Positions 16,633 through 24,536 of a stretch of DNA of 64,000 nucleotides are shown one piece after another. Where the stretch lies: NCBI GenBank assembly GCA_910574715.1, contig CAJTCH010000007.1:62001-126000 (forward strand), in the 5' to 3' direction. Under the pieces are notes generated by a model. It did no database searches. It was given only the letters and a program-made list of their open reading frames with translations, and was not told the origin of the DNA. Position numbers and translations under genes: made by a program. Position 1 is the first letter of the stretch. Each line of letters opens with the position of its first letter. Source of the DNA: Lachnospiraceae bacterium (GTDB lineage Bacteria > Bacillota > Clostridia > Lachnospirales > Lachnospiraceae).

Positions 16633-17682
16633 ATGATTGGAAATGTTCAAAATACATCTTATAAGCAGACGATTTCAAATGCCGGAAATAATGTACAGAT
16701 TAAGGAGGCAGCAAGCGGTGCGACACCGCTCGCTGCCGGCAATAGGCAGGATTCTGTTCATATATCTGATAACTTGTCGTGGATAGAGAAGCTTAAACTA
16801 TGTAAAAACCGTGTACATGCATATGAATCACTTTCAGGGGATAGAAGCTCCGTTCAGAGAGTTGAGGATTTATTTGATGGAGTTTATTCAGGAAATAAGT
16901 CCATTGAGGATGTGATAGCTGAATTTGACAGCTTAGTTGGAAAGATTCATGAATTTGACTGCGAGATGGGTGTTGCGGTGAAAGATGATGCAGAATATTA
17001 TGGTAAAGTAGTCTCTTCGGTATATCAGCACTTTAAGTTGTATTTGGTACGGCAAGCCTTTGGCGCAAATCATGATGAAGGTAAGCAGATAGCGGATCAG
17101 TATGGAATGCCCGGCAACCGGAATTTTGTATATTATAATTCCGATTACTATTATAAATCCGAGGAAATAGACGATCTTCTAACGCAGCATGCGTCTGATA
17201 TGTTGAAGGACGCAGGGACGAAAGCTCCGTTGGATACAAAGATGGCAGGTTCGATATATGAGAGTTTCAATGCATATATGAAGCATTGGACATTGTATGA
17301 GTGCAGGCAGGGAGATATTATTGATGTGGATATGAAGCCGCCAAGAGGTTTCGTATTTCTCTATAAGGAGAGCAGGTATACGCAGGAAGAAGTCGATGCG
17401 ATGGGCGGGCAATTGGTAGACCGTAACAGTACATCGTTCGATGGCCTGCTGAGGGTTACCTATGGGAACCGAAGTGCAGAAGGGAATGTCAATCTAAGGT
17501 ATGAAATGAGTGAGGCGAAAGGTTTTAATCTGTACGAACTTCTGAATACGATCACGGATGATGAGTGGGAAGACGATCTCCTTGAGCAGTTTTTGAAGAA
17601 TATTAATATTCACAGAGCGTGTTATACCGGCGTATATCTCCAGGAAGCGGGCGCTTTAAGATATATGCATCATTCTCAATAA
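16633..17682 (+). CDS. Uncharacterised 349-residue protein of the LytTR island
   Basis: No signal peptide, membrane segment or known catalytic motif was seen. The N-terminus is Gln/Asn/Ser-rich and probably disordered up to about residue 45, followed by a mixed helical domain rich in Tyr, Asp and Glu. It starts 2 nt after the stop of the secreted protein gene, so both are co-translated from promoter B. A 22-codon stretch (around K-S-E-E-I-D-D-L-L) reappears as an isolated fragment at 19353-19418, showing that a second copy once existed. Confidence 0.75.
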   Translation: MIGNVQNTSYKQTISNAGNNVQIKEAASGATPLAAGNRQDSVHISDNLSWIEKLKLCKNRVHAYESLSGDRSSVQRVEDLFDGVYSGNKSIEDVIAEFDSLVGKIHEFDCEMGVAVKDDAEYYGKVVSSVYQHFKLYLVRQAFGANHDEGKQIADQYGMPGNRNFVYYNSDYYYKSEEIDDLLTQHASDMLKDAGTKAPLDTKMAGSIYESFNAYMKHWTLYECRQGDIIDVDMKPPRGFVFLYKESRYTQEEVDAMGGQLVDRNSTSFDGLLRVTYGNRSAEGNVNLRYEMSEAKGFNLYELLNTITDDEWEDDLLEQFLKNINIHRACYTGVYLQEAGALRYMHHSQ

Positions 17683-17715
17683 AGAATAGAATATATAGTA
17701 CGGAGGCTATGTAAC

Positions 17716-18333
17716 ATGAGTATAACGATAGGAAACATGCAGAGATATTCACCGATACCGCGTACCTTTGCTGTTCAGAATAAAAGTAGTGTTTTTAGCG
17801 AGATAGCACCATCTGGTTCAACTGTAAGTGTTATGCGTACGTTTGATGCAGCGTCTTTATTAAAGAATAAAGAAGGCTCTATTGCTTTAGGCTGCAATGC
17901 CGTAATGGATTATGCTATGTGGTACGCAGAAGGTTCTACAGAAGAAAATCCAGTGATATTTGCAAGAACGATAGACGCGAATGGCAGAGAAATGGAACAG
18001 ACGTTTTCTTTGAACGATATTGATCCGCATAATGCTACCTATTTAGAAATGTTGGCATTACAGGTCCATTATAAGCCGGATGAAGAGATTTGCCACTTTT
18101 CGCAGGGAAGCTATTTGGGTCCTACAGATCGGATGGATTTCGTTGATGGATATAAGCAGTTGATTTCAAAGCATCTGATCAATCATTTTTATGATGATGC
18201 ATCACGGTGTCAGAAAATGCTTGATTTTTATATGGATATATTTGAGAAGAACAGATCGAAGGACAGAGATAAAGAATGGCAATTGAAAGCATTAACGGCG
18301 TCAATCTATACACGGTCACTGCGAATGATGTGA
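17716..18333 (+). CDS. Uncharacterised 205-residue protein, paralogue of the 22370 gene product
   Basis: This is the third gene behind promoter B, followed by a terminator. No signal peptide or known motif is visible. The central region (residues about 70-120) aligns with residues about 95-140 of the 378-residue protein at 22370: a Val-rich strand, D-x-x-G-[RK]-x-x-E, then [ID]-x-P-[HY]-N-[AT]-[ST]-x-L-E-[ML]-x-A-L and a K-P-[DG] turn. The shared block defines an uncharacterised family associated with these signalling pairs; I do not know its function. Confidence 0.75.
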   Translation: MSITIGNMQRYSPIPRTFAVQNKSSVFSEIAPSGSTVSVMRTFDAASLLKNKEGSIALGCNAVMDYAMWYAEGSTEENPVIFARTIDANGREMEQTFSLNDIDPHNATYLEMLALQVHYKPDEEICHFSQGSYLGPTDRMDFVDGYKQLISKHLINHFYDDASRCQKMLDFYMDIFEKNRSKDRDKEWQLKALTASIYTRSLRMM

Positions 18334-18415
18334 AGTGTAAATCATCATATTAGGCAGAGAAGAGTCATTCCTGGTCAGAAGGAGAGAAACGGGAAACGAC
18401 CTCAGAGACAGAAAA

Positions 18416-18468
18416 AGAATTCCGTGGAATTTAGGTTTTTAAGTCTTAGCTCCACGGGATTCTCTTTT
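18416..18468 (+). terminator. Intrinsic terminator after the promoter B operon
   Basis: A 13-bp stem (18416-18428 with 18451-18463, one G-U pair) is followed by a pyrimidine-rich run. Its sequence is homologous to the terminator at 23529, which follows the paralogous gene. Confidence 0.7.
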
Positions 18469-18499
18469 CTCATTGCCCTTTTCCCAATAAACATGCGCG

Positions 18500-19117
18500 T
18501 CAATTATGCAGGATTTCCGCCTTCCATGTCTCAATCTGTGAAATTAACTCTTCCATATTAATTTTTGAAAAATCTGTTGTGTCAACTTTGATTTGCCTGC
18601 CGCCAACGCAAAAGGCATCAAATCCCCTCTTTTCTATTCCGCAAACAAAGTTTTCATAAGAAATAGTTTTTGTTATTAGAGTATTCGGACTATTCTCTTT
18701 CTTTTCTGGATAACAGTCATTCACTATATGCCCTCTGTGCCTGTCAGGGCTGTTTTCCCGTTTCAGAAAACGCTGGTAAATGACTTTGTAATCACCTGTT
18801 AAGGTAATGGTCAATGAGGGATATTGATATTTTTCTAAGAGGTTTTTGATTCCATGTTCTGACGAATATTCAAAATTATTCTCCAAGATAAAAGGTTGTT
18901 CTGTTTCCATAAGCTGACCTGCGACATAATACATGATTTCCATACTGGCAATTCCAAGTTTTACTTTTTCTGCTCTCGACTGAAAACCAACATTGTCAAA
19001 CAGCAATTCTTTTATAGTATCTTTTGAAATAACAGGAAGTTTCATCCTTTCTGACATGGCTTTTGCCATAGTGCTTTTTCCTGTTGCCGGAATACCTGTC
19101 ACTAATATACAATACAT
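18500..19117 (-). CDS. P-loop nucleotide kinase-like protein (AAA/Zeta-type)
   Basis: The 205-residue product begins with a Walker A motif G-I-P-A-T-G-K-S-T (8-16) and an S-K-D-T-I-K-E-L motif typical of small kinases such as gluconate, shikimate or chloramphenicol kinases and zeta toxins. The substrate is not recognisable. GGAG lies about 10 nt before the ATG at 19117. It is the only minus-strand gene inside the signalling island and separates module 1 from module 2; no antitoxin-like partner is adjacent. Confidence 0.7.
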   Translation of the reverse strand: MYCILVTGIPATGKSTMAKAMSERMKLPVISKDTIKELLFDNVGFQSRAEKVKLGIASMEIMYYVAGQLMETEQPFILENNFEYSSEHGIKNLLEKYQYPSLTITLTGDYKVIYQRFLKRENSPDRHRGHIVNDCYPEKKENSPNTLITKTISYENFVCGIEKRGFDAFCVGGRQIKVDTTDFSKINMEELISQIETWKAEILHN

Positions 19118-19352
19118 TTCTCATAACTCCTTCAAATTAACAGTTTCTATAGCAACTTCAAGTTCAGTTTTTCATAGCAGCTTTTCCAAATTCCACACCA
19201 GCCGGATCGTGAATGGAGGATTTCGTGTTTTAACTTGTTTATATTTGATTATGCTTGTTTATTTCGGAATTTGCAAGCGTTTTATCGCGGTCTGTATATA
19301 ATAATAGTGTGAAATGGAGGATCAGAAGGGTTAAAATAAAAAAGGATGTGAT

Positions 19353-19418
19353 AAGTCAGAGGAAATAGATGAACTTCTAGTTCAGCATGCGTCTGCTATG
19401 CTGAAGGATGCCGGAACT
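19353..19418 (+). pseudogene. 22-codon remnant of a 16633-family gene
   Basis: The translation K-S-E-E-I-D-E-L-L-V-Q-H-A-S-A-M-L-K-D-A-G-T matches residues of the 349-residue protein encoded at 16633 at nearly every position. There is no continuing homology on either side. A TATAAT-like box near 19297 and GGAGG near 19317 lie upstream, so a promoter and start region of the lost gene may also survive. This marks a duplicated module that has mostly been deleted. Confidence 0.75.
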
Positions 19419-19440
19419 TACATAGATATTTGACTTTAGA

Positions 19441-19500
19441 AGTCAAAAACATAGTTTTCGCGGACAATATGATGCGGTACGATATGCTGTCTGTTATAAT
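19441..19500 (+). promoter_or_regulatory. LytTR-type promoter C
   Basis: AGTCAA at 19441 and GGACAA at 19462 (21 bp apart) lie 33 bp before TATAAT (19495-19500). The half-site wording (GTCAA then GGACAA) matches promoters D and E rather than A and B. The transcript would start near 19507 and feed the gene at 19553. Confidence 0.72.
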
Positions 19501-19552
19501 CTATGGTATGCAGTGTAATACGTGGTTTTATATAAATATAAAGGAGTATGGA

Positions 19553-20113
19553 ATGAAGAGATACAATAGTATGGAGGTAGAGGTTATCAAATTGGGGCTT
19601 TTTAATATAGAAGCCCTTGGGTTGTCAAGCAAAGAAGTATTAGAGCAGAGTGTTATCTGGCTCAGAGAGAAGTACGAGACAACAGGTGATGCGAGGTATC
19701 TGGACAAAGCAGTATGGCATATCTATGCTTACCTGGAGATGGGTTATCCTTACGAGAGCGTGAGGACAAAATTCCAAACTGTATTAGAGGCACTTGGGGA
19801 AAAAGAGGAAGATGTGTTCCCCAAACGAAGCTGGGGAAGTAAGAAGGTACCTTTGAAGAAGATGCGGATCAATCAGTTGTTGGGAAAATGGAACCGGGGC
19901 TTACAGTCGATGAAGATATCTGACGCGGTGGAGGATATCATGGAAAAAGCATTGAACAAACAGATTGGAGAATATACATATCACTGCGGAAAAGTGATAA
20001 AGCAGGACGGGGAAAATACTTTATGGGAGAATACCTGTAAGCTATATGTCCGGGAAGAGGAAGTTGTGTTTCACAATGTAAACAAAGGAAAATATTATAT
20101 TCTTGGGGAATGA
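19553..20113 (+). CDS. Uncharacterised 186-residue protein under LytTR control
   Basis: The product is soluble, basic and helix-rich, with no signal peptide and no motif I recognise. The N-terminal half is predicted helical (segments around Y-L-D-K-A-V-W-H-I-Y-A-Y-L) and the C-terminal 50 residues look beta-rich. The start is the ATG at 19553, 6 nt after AAGGAG. The longer frame back to 19430 runs through promoter C and cannot be coding. It is followed by promoter D of the next pair. Confidence 0.7.
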   Translation: MKRYNSMEVEVIKLGLFNIEALGLSSKEVLEQSVIWLREKYETTGDARYLDKAVWHIYAYLEMGYPYESVRTKFQTVLEALGEKEEDVFPKRSWGSKKVPLKKMRINQLLGKWNRGLQSMKISDAVEDIMEKALNKQIGEYTYHCGKVIKQDGENTLWENTCKLYVREEEVVFHNVNKGKYYILGE

Positions 20114-20138
20114 AAATGCGGCTTCGGATATTTTTCAT

Positions 20139-20196
20139 GGTCAAAAGCGGCGTTTTGAGGACAAATAGATGAAATTAATTCGATTTGTGGTATCAT
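20139..20196 (+). promoter_or_regulatory. LytTR-type promoter D (pair 2)
   Basis: GGTCAA at 20139 and GGACAA at 20159 (20 bp apart) stand 32 bp before TATCAT (20191-20196). It probably gives autoregulation of the regulator gene at 20245. Confidence 0.72.
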
Positions 20197-20244
20197 ATGA
20201 AGTATGTGAGGCAAAATAGGATCTGACAGGGGAGAAGACAGGTG

Positions 20245-20958
20245 ATGAATATTGCACTTATAGATGATGAGGCTGCAATTTTAGAAAATGTCAGAAAGTG
20301 TGTTGAGAATGAGATCGTGCCGCAGGATGAAGTGAACCTCTCTACTTATACACGGGCGGAGGATTTTCTTCAGGAAATGGAACAGGGATATGAGTTTGAT
20401 ATCTTGGTTTCGGATATTGATATGCCGGACATGGGCGGCCTGGAATTAGGGAGACGAATATACGAAGAGGGCGGCGGCCCATATCTGGTATTCCTGACGG
20501 CATATCTTGAGTATGCGGCAGAGAGTTATATCATAGAAGCATATCAATATATTCTCAAGGATGATATGGAAAAGAGACTGCCGTCTATTCTGAGACAGTT
20601 GATTGACCGGGTGAAGAAGGAGAAGAAGCAGTTCAGGATGATCGGTACGCCTACAAGCAAGGTACGGGTATATTATAAGGATATCATATATATAGAAAAG
20701 GAAAAGGGAGCAAAATATATTTGCTATATAACCGCACACGGCGCTTATAAAGAAAGGATTTCCTTAAAAAAACTGAGTGAAGAACTCGTAAGCGAAGAAT
20801 TTATTTTAATTGAACGAGGACATATTATAAATGTTTCGCACATTGCCAGTATGAAGGATGGTATGGTCCAGATGGATAATGGGGCAAGGATCTTCGTCAA
20901 TAGAATCAGCTTCAAAAAAATAAAAGAGCAGATCAGTCTGTACAGGGGGAATCTGTAA
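20245..20958 (+). CDS. LytTR-family response regulator, pair 2
   Basis: The 237-residue product is collinear with the regulator at 10912, with receiver phospho-acceptor Asp57 (V-S-D-I-D-M-P) and a LytTR domain beginning near P-T-S-K-V-R-V-Y-Y-K-D-I-I-Y-I-E. It probably acts at the GTCAA/GGACAA promoters C, D and E. The start is the ATG at 20245 after GGGGAG; a GTG one codon earlier is also in frame. Its TAA overlaps the ATG of the kinase. The duplicated architecture with pair 1 and the split in operator sequence suggest insulated paralogous circuits. Confidence 0.92.
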   Translation: MNIALIDDEAAILENVRKCVENEIVPQDEVNLSTYTRAEDFLQEMEQGYEFDILVSDIDMPDMGGLELGRRIYEEGGGPYLVFLTAYLEYAAESYIIEAYQYILKDDMEKRLPSILRQLIDRVKKEKKQFRMIGTPTSKVRVYYKDIIYIEKEKGAKYICYITAHGAYKERISLKKLSEELVSEEFILIERGHIINVSHIASMKDGMVQMDNGARIFVNRISFKKIKEQISLYRGNL

Positions 20959-22265
20959 TGGGTATTAAGGCTCTTCTTATAGGGATTGCTGTTTTTGAAA
21001 GCGGAATGTTGTATTGGCTGTTGTGTGGAACAGTATTAGAGAAAGAATATTTTCGAAAAAAAGATTGGGTAATTCTATATGTAAGTATTGTCGGAAATGG
21101 TATAAATATAGGAGGAAATCGCAGTCTGATCTTTTTTTCGAGTACTGCATTTCTTATAGGTGTTGTTACCACATGTATATGTGTGATATTGATAAATGGG
21201 CGGTATAGATTTTTAAGAATTATCATAACTATTTTGTATCATACCATTGTAGCGCTGGCGGATTTTTTCGCAGCTTTTATGAGTATGATAGTAATAAGAC
21301 ATGATTTTAAAAATGCGGTCTATTTATTTGCGAATTCAACAATGGAATGTATACTCTTTTTATGTGTTAGGCTTATCGTTGCGTGCTGTGTATATCGGAT
21401 CGTCAGACAGAAATTTGATAAAGCATATATACGTGAATTTCAGAGCATATTGCTGATCATTATGATAATGCTGTGCCTGATATTAAGGTTCTATCAATTT
21501 GTAATTGTAAGAATGATGTGTGAAGGAAAGGAGCAGGAAGGCGGGATAGCGGGGCTTTCTCTTTTGGTAGTTGTATTTGTCATTCTTTTTTCAGGAATGG
21601 TGTACTTGAAGAATAAGACGCTTGAAAAGGAGAAGGAACTGCTGATTATGCGTGATGCCATGGTGACGCAAAGATATGAAGAATTAGAAACAGTTATGGA
21701 AAAGAACCGGCAGTTATCCCATGATCTGAAGCATCATATGTTAGTCTTAAAGAATTATAAGATAGAAGGAAATTATGAAGGGATAGATGATTATATAGAA
21801 GAAATAGAACAGGAGTTTTTTAATGTAGAGAGAAAGGTCTGGACAGGAAACCAGATTGCGGACATGCTGCTGGAGCAGAAGAGGATCCTGGCAGAACAGG
21901 AGGAAATAGCATTTACGATCCAGGCAGTACCTATTGTAAAATGGTTATTTAATGATTGTGAAACGTGTTCTCTGTTAGGCAATGTGTTGGATAATGCCAT
22001 TGAAGCGTGTAAAAGAATGGAGATGAGTGCGGATAGGTGGATATCCATAAAAATAGAGAATCAAAAACAGCTACTATTTATAAAAATAGAAAATTCTGTT
22101 TGTGAAGCGCCGGTTATGAAGGATGGGAGACCTGTGTCTGTGAAACAGAATAAAATGAGGCACGGGTATGGGCTGAAAAGTGTGGAACGAATTGTAAATA
22201 AATATGAGGGAATGATCATGTACCAAAGTAAGGATCAGGTTTTTCAAGTTAAGCTTTTATTTTAG
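20958..22265 (+). CDS. AgrC-like sensor histidine kinase, pair 2
   Basis: The 435-residue product has about six N-terminal membrane helices, a linker, a histidine box S-H-D-L-K-H-H, an N-box N-V-L-D-N-A-I-E-A-C and a G-box G-Y-G-L-K-S-V-E. It is paralogous to the kinase at 11625 along its whole length, with most divergence in the membrane sensor, as expected if they read different ligands. ATG overlaps the regulator stop (TAATG). Unlike pair 1 it is not followed by lanthipeptide genes but by promoter E. Confidence 0.9.
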   Translation: MGIKALLIGIAVFESGMLYWLLCGTVLEKEYFRKKDWVILYVSIVGNGINIGGNRSLIFFSSTAFLIGVVTTCICVILINGRYRFLRIIITILYHTIVALADFFAAFMSMIVIRHDFKNAVYLFANSTMECILFLCVRLIVACCVYRIVRQKFDKAYIREFQSILLIIMIMLCLILRFYQFVIVRMMCEGKEQEGGIAGLSLLVVVFVILFSGMVYLKNKTLEKEKELLIMRDAMVTQRYEELETVMEKNRQLSHDLKHHMLVLKNYKIEGNYEGIDDYIEEIEQEFFNVERKVWTGNQIADMLLEQKRILAEQEEIAFTIQAVPIVKWLFNDCETCSLLGNVLDNAIEACKRMEMSADRWISIKIENQKQLLFIKIENSVCEAPVMKDGRPVSVKQNKMRHGYGLKSVERIVNKYEGMIMYQSKDQVFQVKLLF

Positions 22266-22273
22266 GTTTTGAC

Positions 22274-22332
22274 AGTCAAAAATGCATTTTTACGGACAAT
22301 GGGTTGACGTGTAAAAAAAGAGAAAATATTAT
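22274..22332 (+). promoter_or_regulatory. LytTR-type promoter E
   Basis: AGTCAA at 22274 and GGACAA at 22294 (20 bp apart) precede a TATTAT -10 (22327-22332) by 33 bp. It belongs to the C/D/E subclass and drives the 22370 gene, which has a strong AAGGAGG ribosome site. Confidence 0.72.
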
Positions 22333-22369
22333 ATAGATACAATTTTAATTTTAAGGAGGAAGATTTGGA

Positions 22370-23506
22370 ATGATAGATACTTTGTATAGAAATCATTTTC
22401 CGTCAACAGATCGGTCAAGATACCAGACGCCGAGTAGAAACTGGAAAGACAGTTCGGGCGATGTATTCAAAACCAGAATATCTGGTAATGCGGTTTACAT
22501 TGAACAAACCTCTGTTGGAAAAGGAATCAGTTGGGACGATTTGGAGAAAATACCAGGTAAATATGCTTTAAAAGATGGTAACTCAATTACTGTTTATTAT
22601 AGTACGGGCAATTGTGGGTATAAGTTTTTCCATGCCGCGGAGTCTACGGACGACTATCCTGTTCTGGTTGCAAAAGGTGTAGATGAGCATGGAAAGTATT
22701 TTGAAGAAAAGATCAACGTGAAGCAAATTAATCCATATAATACAAGCACCCTTGAATTGCAGGCATTGGCACACTTCAAGCCGGGAGATAGAACGATAGG
22801 AAATCCTTACGATTGTATGCAAGGACAGGAAAAGGAACTTCAGGAAAGATTTAATTTTGTTTCCGGAGCTCAGACATTGATCAATGCATGGAGGAGAATC
22901 GGTCATGCAGGGCAGGCTGCCCAATGGAGTGATGAGCTTAATTTCCTGCTCAATTATACGGAGAATACTGCCGGCCCAGACAGTAATGACAACAAATATC
23001 TGTTAAATGTATCTTTTTTTGAGGGTATTTCTGAGGAATCCAGGAAAAATATGGAATTATACTGCAATGCTGCAAGAGAGAGACTGGCTGCAAATATAGC
23101 AAAGAAATGTGAGGGTGATTTTATGGAAGTAGGTTTTTATACAAACAATCATGTAAATACATATAATAATAAGACTGCAAAAAGTAAAAACACATATAAT
23201 GGATTGGACATTTTGGGGCCATCGGCGCCGAATGATGTGAAAGATGCCTGGAATAAAGCGGAGAAAGCAAGCGGTATAAATGGGTATGGAATGGATTCAG
23301 GAGGGAAGCTTACTTGTTTGACAAAGTTGTTTGCCATGTCAATGGAGAGCGCTTATAATGGCGGAGGACGCGATATCTTAGGCAATACTGCGTATTCGGC
23401 AAAAACAGCGGTTCAAAAGGCGCTTAGCAGGATGGGGATACCTCAGAATAATGAGGAAAAAAAGGAAAAGTTTTTTTATGAATCATTTTTGCGTTTCTTA
23501 AACTAA
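22370..23506 (+). CDS. Uncharacterised 378-residue protein, paralogue of the 17716 product
   Basis: This is the single gene behind promoter E. The region at about 60-140 shares the conserved block with the 205-residue protein of module 1. A C-terminal extension (about 240-378) is Asn-, Tyr- and Lys-rich and has no counterpart in the shorter paralogue. No signal peptide, membrane segment or recognised catalytic motif was found. It ends in a terminator homologous to the one after 17716. It is likely the output of signalling pair 2; function unknown. Confidence 0.78.
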   Translation: MIDTLYRNHFPSTDRSRYQTPSRNWKDSSGDVFKTRISGNAVYIEQTSVGKGISWDDLEKIPGKYALKDGNSITVYYSTGNCGYKFFHAAESTDDYPVLVAKGVDEHGKYFEEKINVKQINPYNTSTLELQALAHFKPGDRTIGNPYDCMQGQEKELQERFNFVSGAQTLINAWRRIGHAGQAAQWSDELNFLLNYTENTAGPDSNDNKYLLNVSFFEGISEESRKNMELYCNAARERLAANIAKKCEGDFMEVGFYTNNHVNTYNNKTAKSKNTYNGLDILGPSAPNDVKDAWNKAEKASGINGYGMDSGGKLTCLTKLFAMSMESAYNGGGRDILGNTAYSAKTAVQKALSRMGIPQNNEEKKEKFFYESFLRFLN

Positions 23507-23528
23507 CATAAATGTGTCAAATCTAGAG

Positions 23529-23587
23529 AGAATTCCATGGAACCCCAGGTCTTTAAGAGTTGGAGGTTCTGTGGGATTCTTTTTTTC
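23529..23587 (+). terminator. Intrinsic terminator after the 22370 gene
   Basis: A 16-bp stem with three G-U pairs (23529-23544 with 23565-23580) runs into seven T residues. It is homologous to the terminator at 18416, supporting descent of both operons from one duplicated unit. Confidence 0.82.
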
Positions 23588-23670
23588 ACGTCTCAGTGAT
23601 TTCGTTTTTGTTTTCCGGGAGGCAAGGGCGATATTGCTCCGCAACGGTCAGGCTTATGGGGAGATTACAG

Positions 23671-23699
23671 GTGAAATTCAAGAACAGTGATGGTATAAT
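23671..23699 (+). promoter_or_regulatory. Probable promoter of the MgtC-family gene
   Basis: GTGAAA (23671-23676) and TATAAT (23694-23699) are 17 bp apart, with a leader of about 65 nt before the ATG at 23770. The leader is too short for an M-box magnesium riboswitch. Confidence 0.45.
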
Positions 23700-23769
23700 A
23701 AGGATATCTGTCAGAGAGTGATATTTGCACGATAAATGCGCCAAAGAAGAGGGAGAAGGTGACAGCAAA

Positions 23770-24495
23770 ATGGGAAGCTGGGAGCAGTGTGATGCAGTGA
23801 TGGAATATCTTCGGGACTTAAATCTTTTATCAATTACTCTTCGGATTATTCTGTCCGTTCTTATCGGCGGTATACTTGGGATAGAGCGGGGGACCAAGAA
23901 CCGTCCGGCGGGGCTTCGGACGTATATTCTGGTATGTCTGGGGTCGGCTCTGGTGATGATGACCAATCAATATGTATGTACCGCATATCAGACCGGAGAT
24001 CCGGTACGGCTGGGAGCGCAGGTGGTCAGCGGGATCGGTTTCCTGGGGGCAGGAACGATCGTGCTGACCGGAAGGAATAAGATTATGGGAATTACGACGG
24101 CGGCAGGTCTGTGGGCTGCCGCATGCTGCGGACTGGCAATCGGGATCGGTTTTTACGAGGGCGCCGTTTTGGGCGGACTGGCAATCGTATTTACGGTGTC
24201 AGGGCTTCTTAAGGTTGATATCTGGATCAGGAGGAAGTCAAGATATCTGGATCTGTATATTGAGTATAATGTTGAAAACGGCGCTTTCAGCGGGCTGCTG
24301 CGGTATGCCAGGGAGCATCAGCTGGAGGTGAGCAATATCCGGGTGAATAAAGGCTTCTTCGGATATGAAAGGAATGGGAAGCCGGGAATGCTCAGTTATA
24401 CGGTGACGGTTTCCAGCCAGATACATCGTACGCATGCGGAGATCATAGAGGTTCTGGCACATGAAAAAGGAGTGCAGTTTATAGAAGAACTGTAA
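23770..24495 (+). CDS. MgtC/SapB-family membrane protein
   Basis: The 241-residue product has four to five N-terminal membrane helices containing the family signatures G-I-E-R-G-T-K-N-R-P-A-G-L-R-T and S-G-I-G-F-L-G-A-G-T. A soluble ACT-like C-terminal domain follows. MgtC proteins influence magnesium homeostasis and membrane potential. The start is the ATG at 23770, preceded by AGAAGG; the frame extends to 23725 without a better start. It sits between signalling pair 2 and the broken pair 3. Confidence 0.88.
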   Translation: MGSWEQCDAVMEYLRDLNLLSITLRIILSVLIGGILGIERGTKNRPAGLRTYILVCLGSALVMMTNQYVCTAYQTGDPVRLGAQVVSGIGFLGAGTIVLTGRNKIMGITTAAGLWAAACCGLAIGIGFYEGAVLGGLAIVFTVSGLLKVDIWIRRKSRYLDLYIEYNVENGAFSGLLRYAREHQLEVSNIRVNKGFFGYERNGKPGMLSYTVTVSSQIHRTHAEIIEVLAHEKGVQFIEEL

Positions 24496-24536
24496 TAGAA
24501 TAGAATGTCCTTTGGCAGGCAAAGAAGGAAAAAGAA

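Noticed and set aside
19430-19552. N-terminal extension of the 186-residue protein
   Set aside because: The interval contains LytTR promoter C with its -10; the ATG at 19553 has a proper ribosome site.
23700-23769. M-box magnesium riboswitch upstream of the MgtC-family gene
   Set aside because: The leader is about 65 nt, far too short for an M-box.
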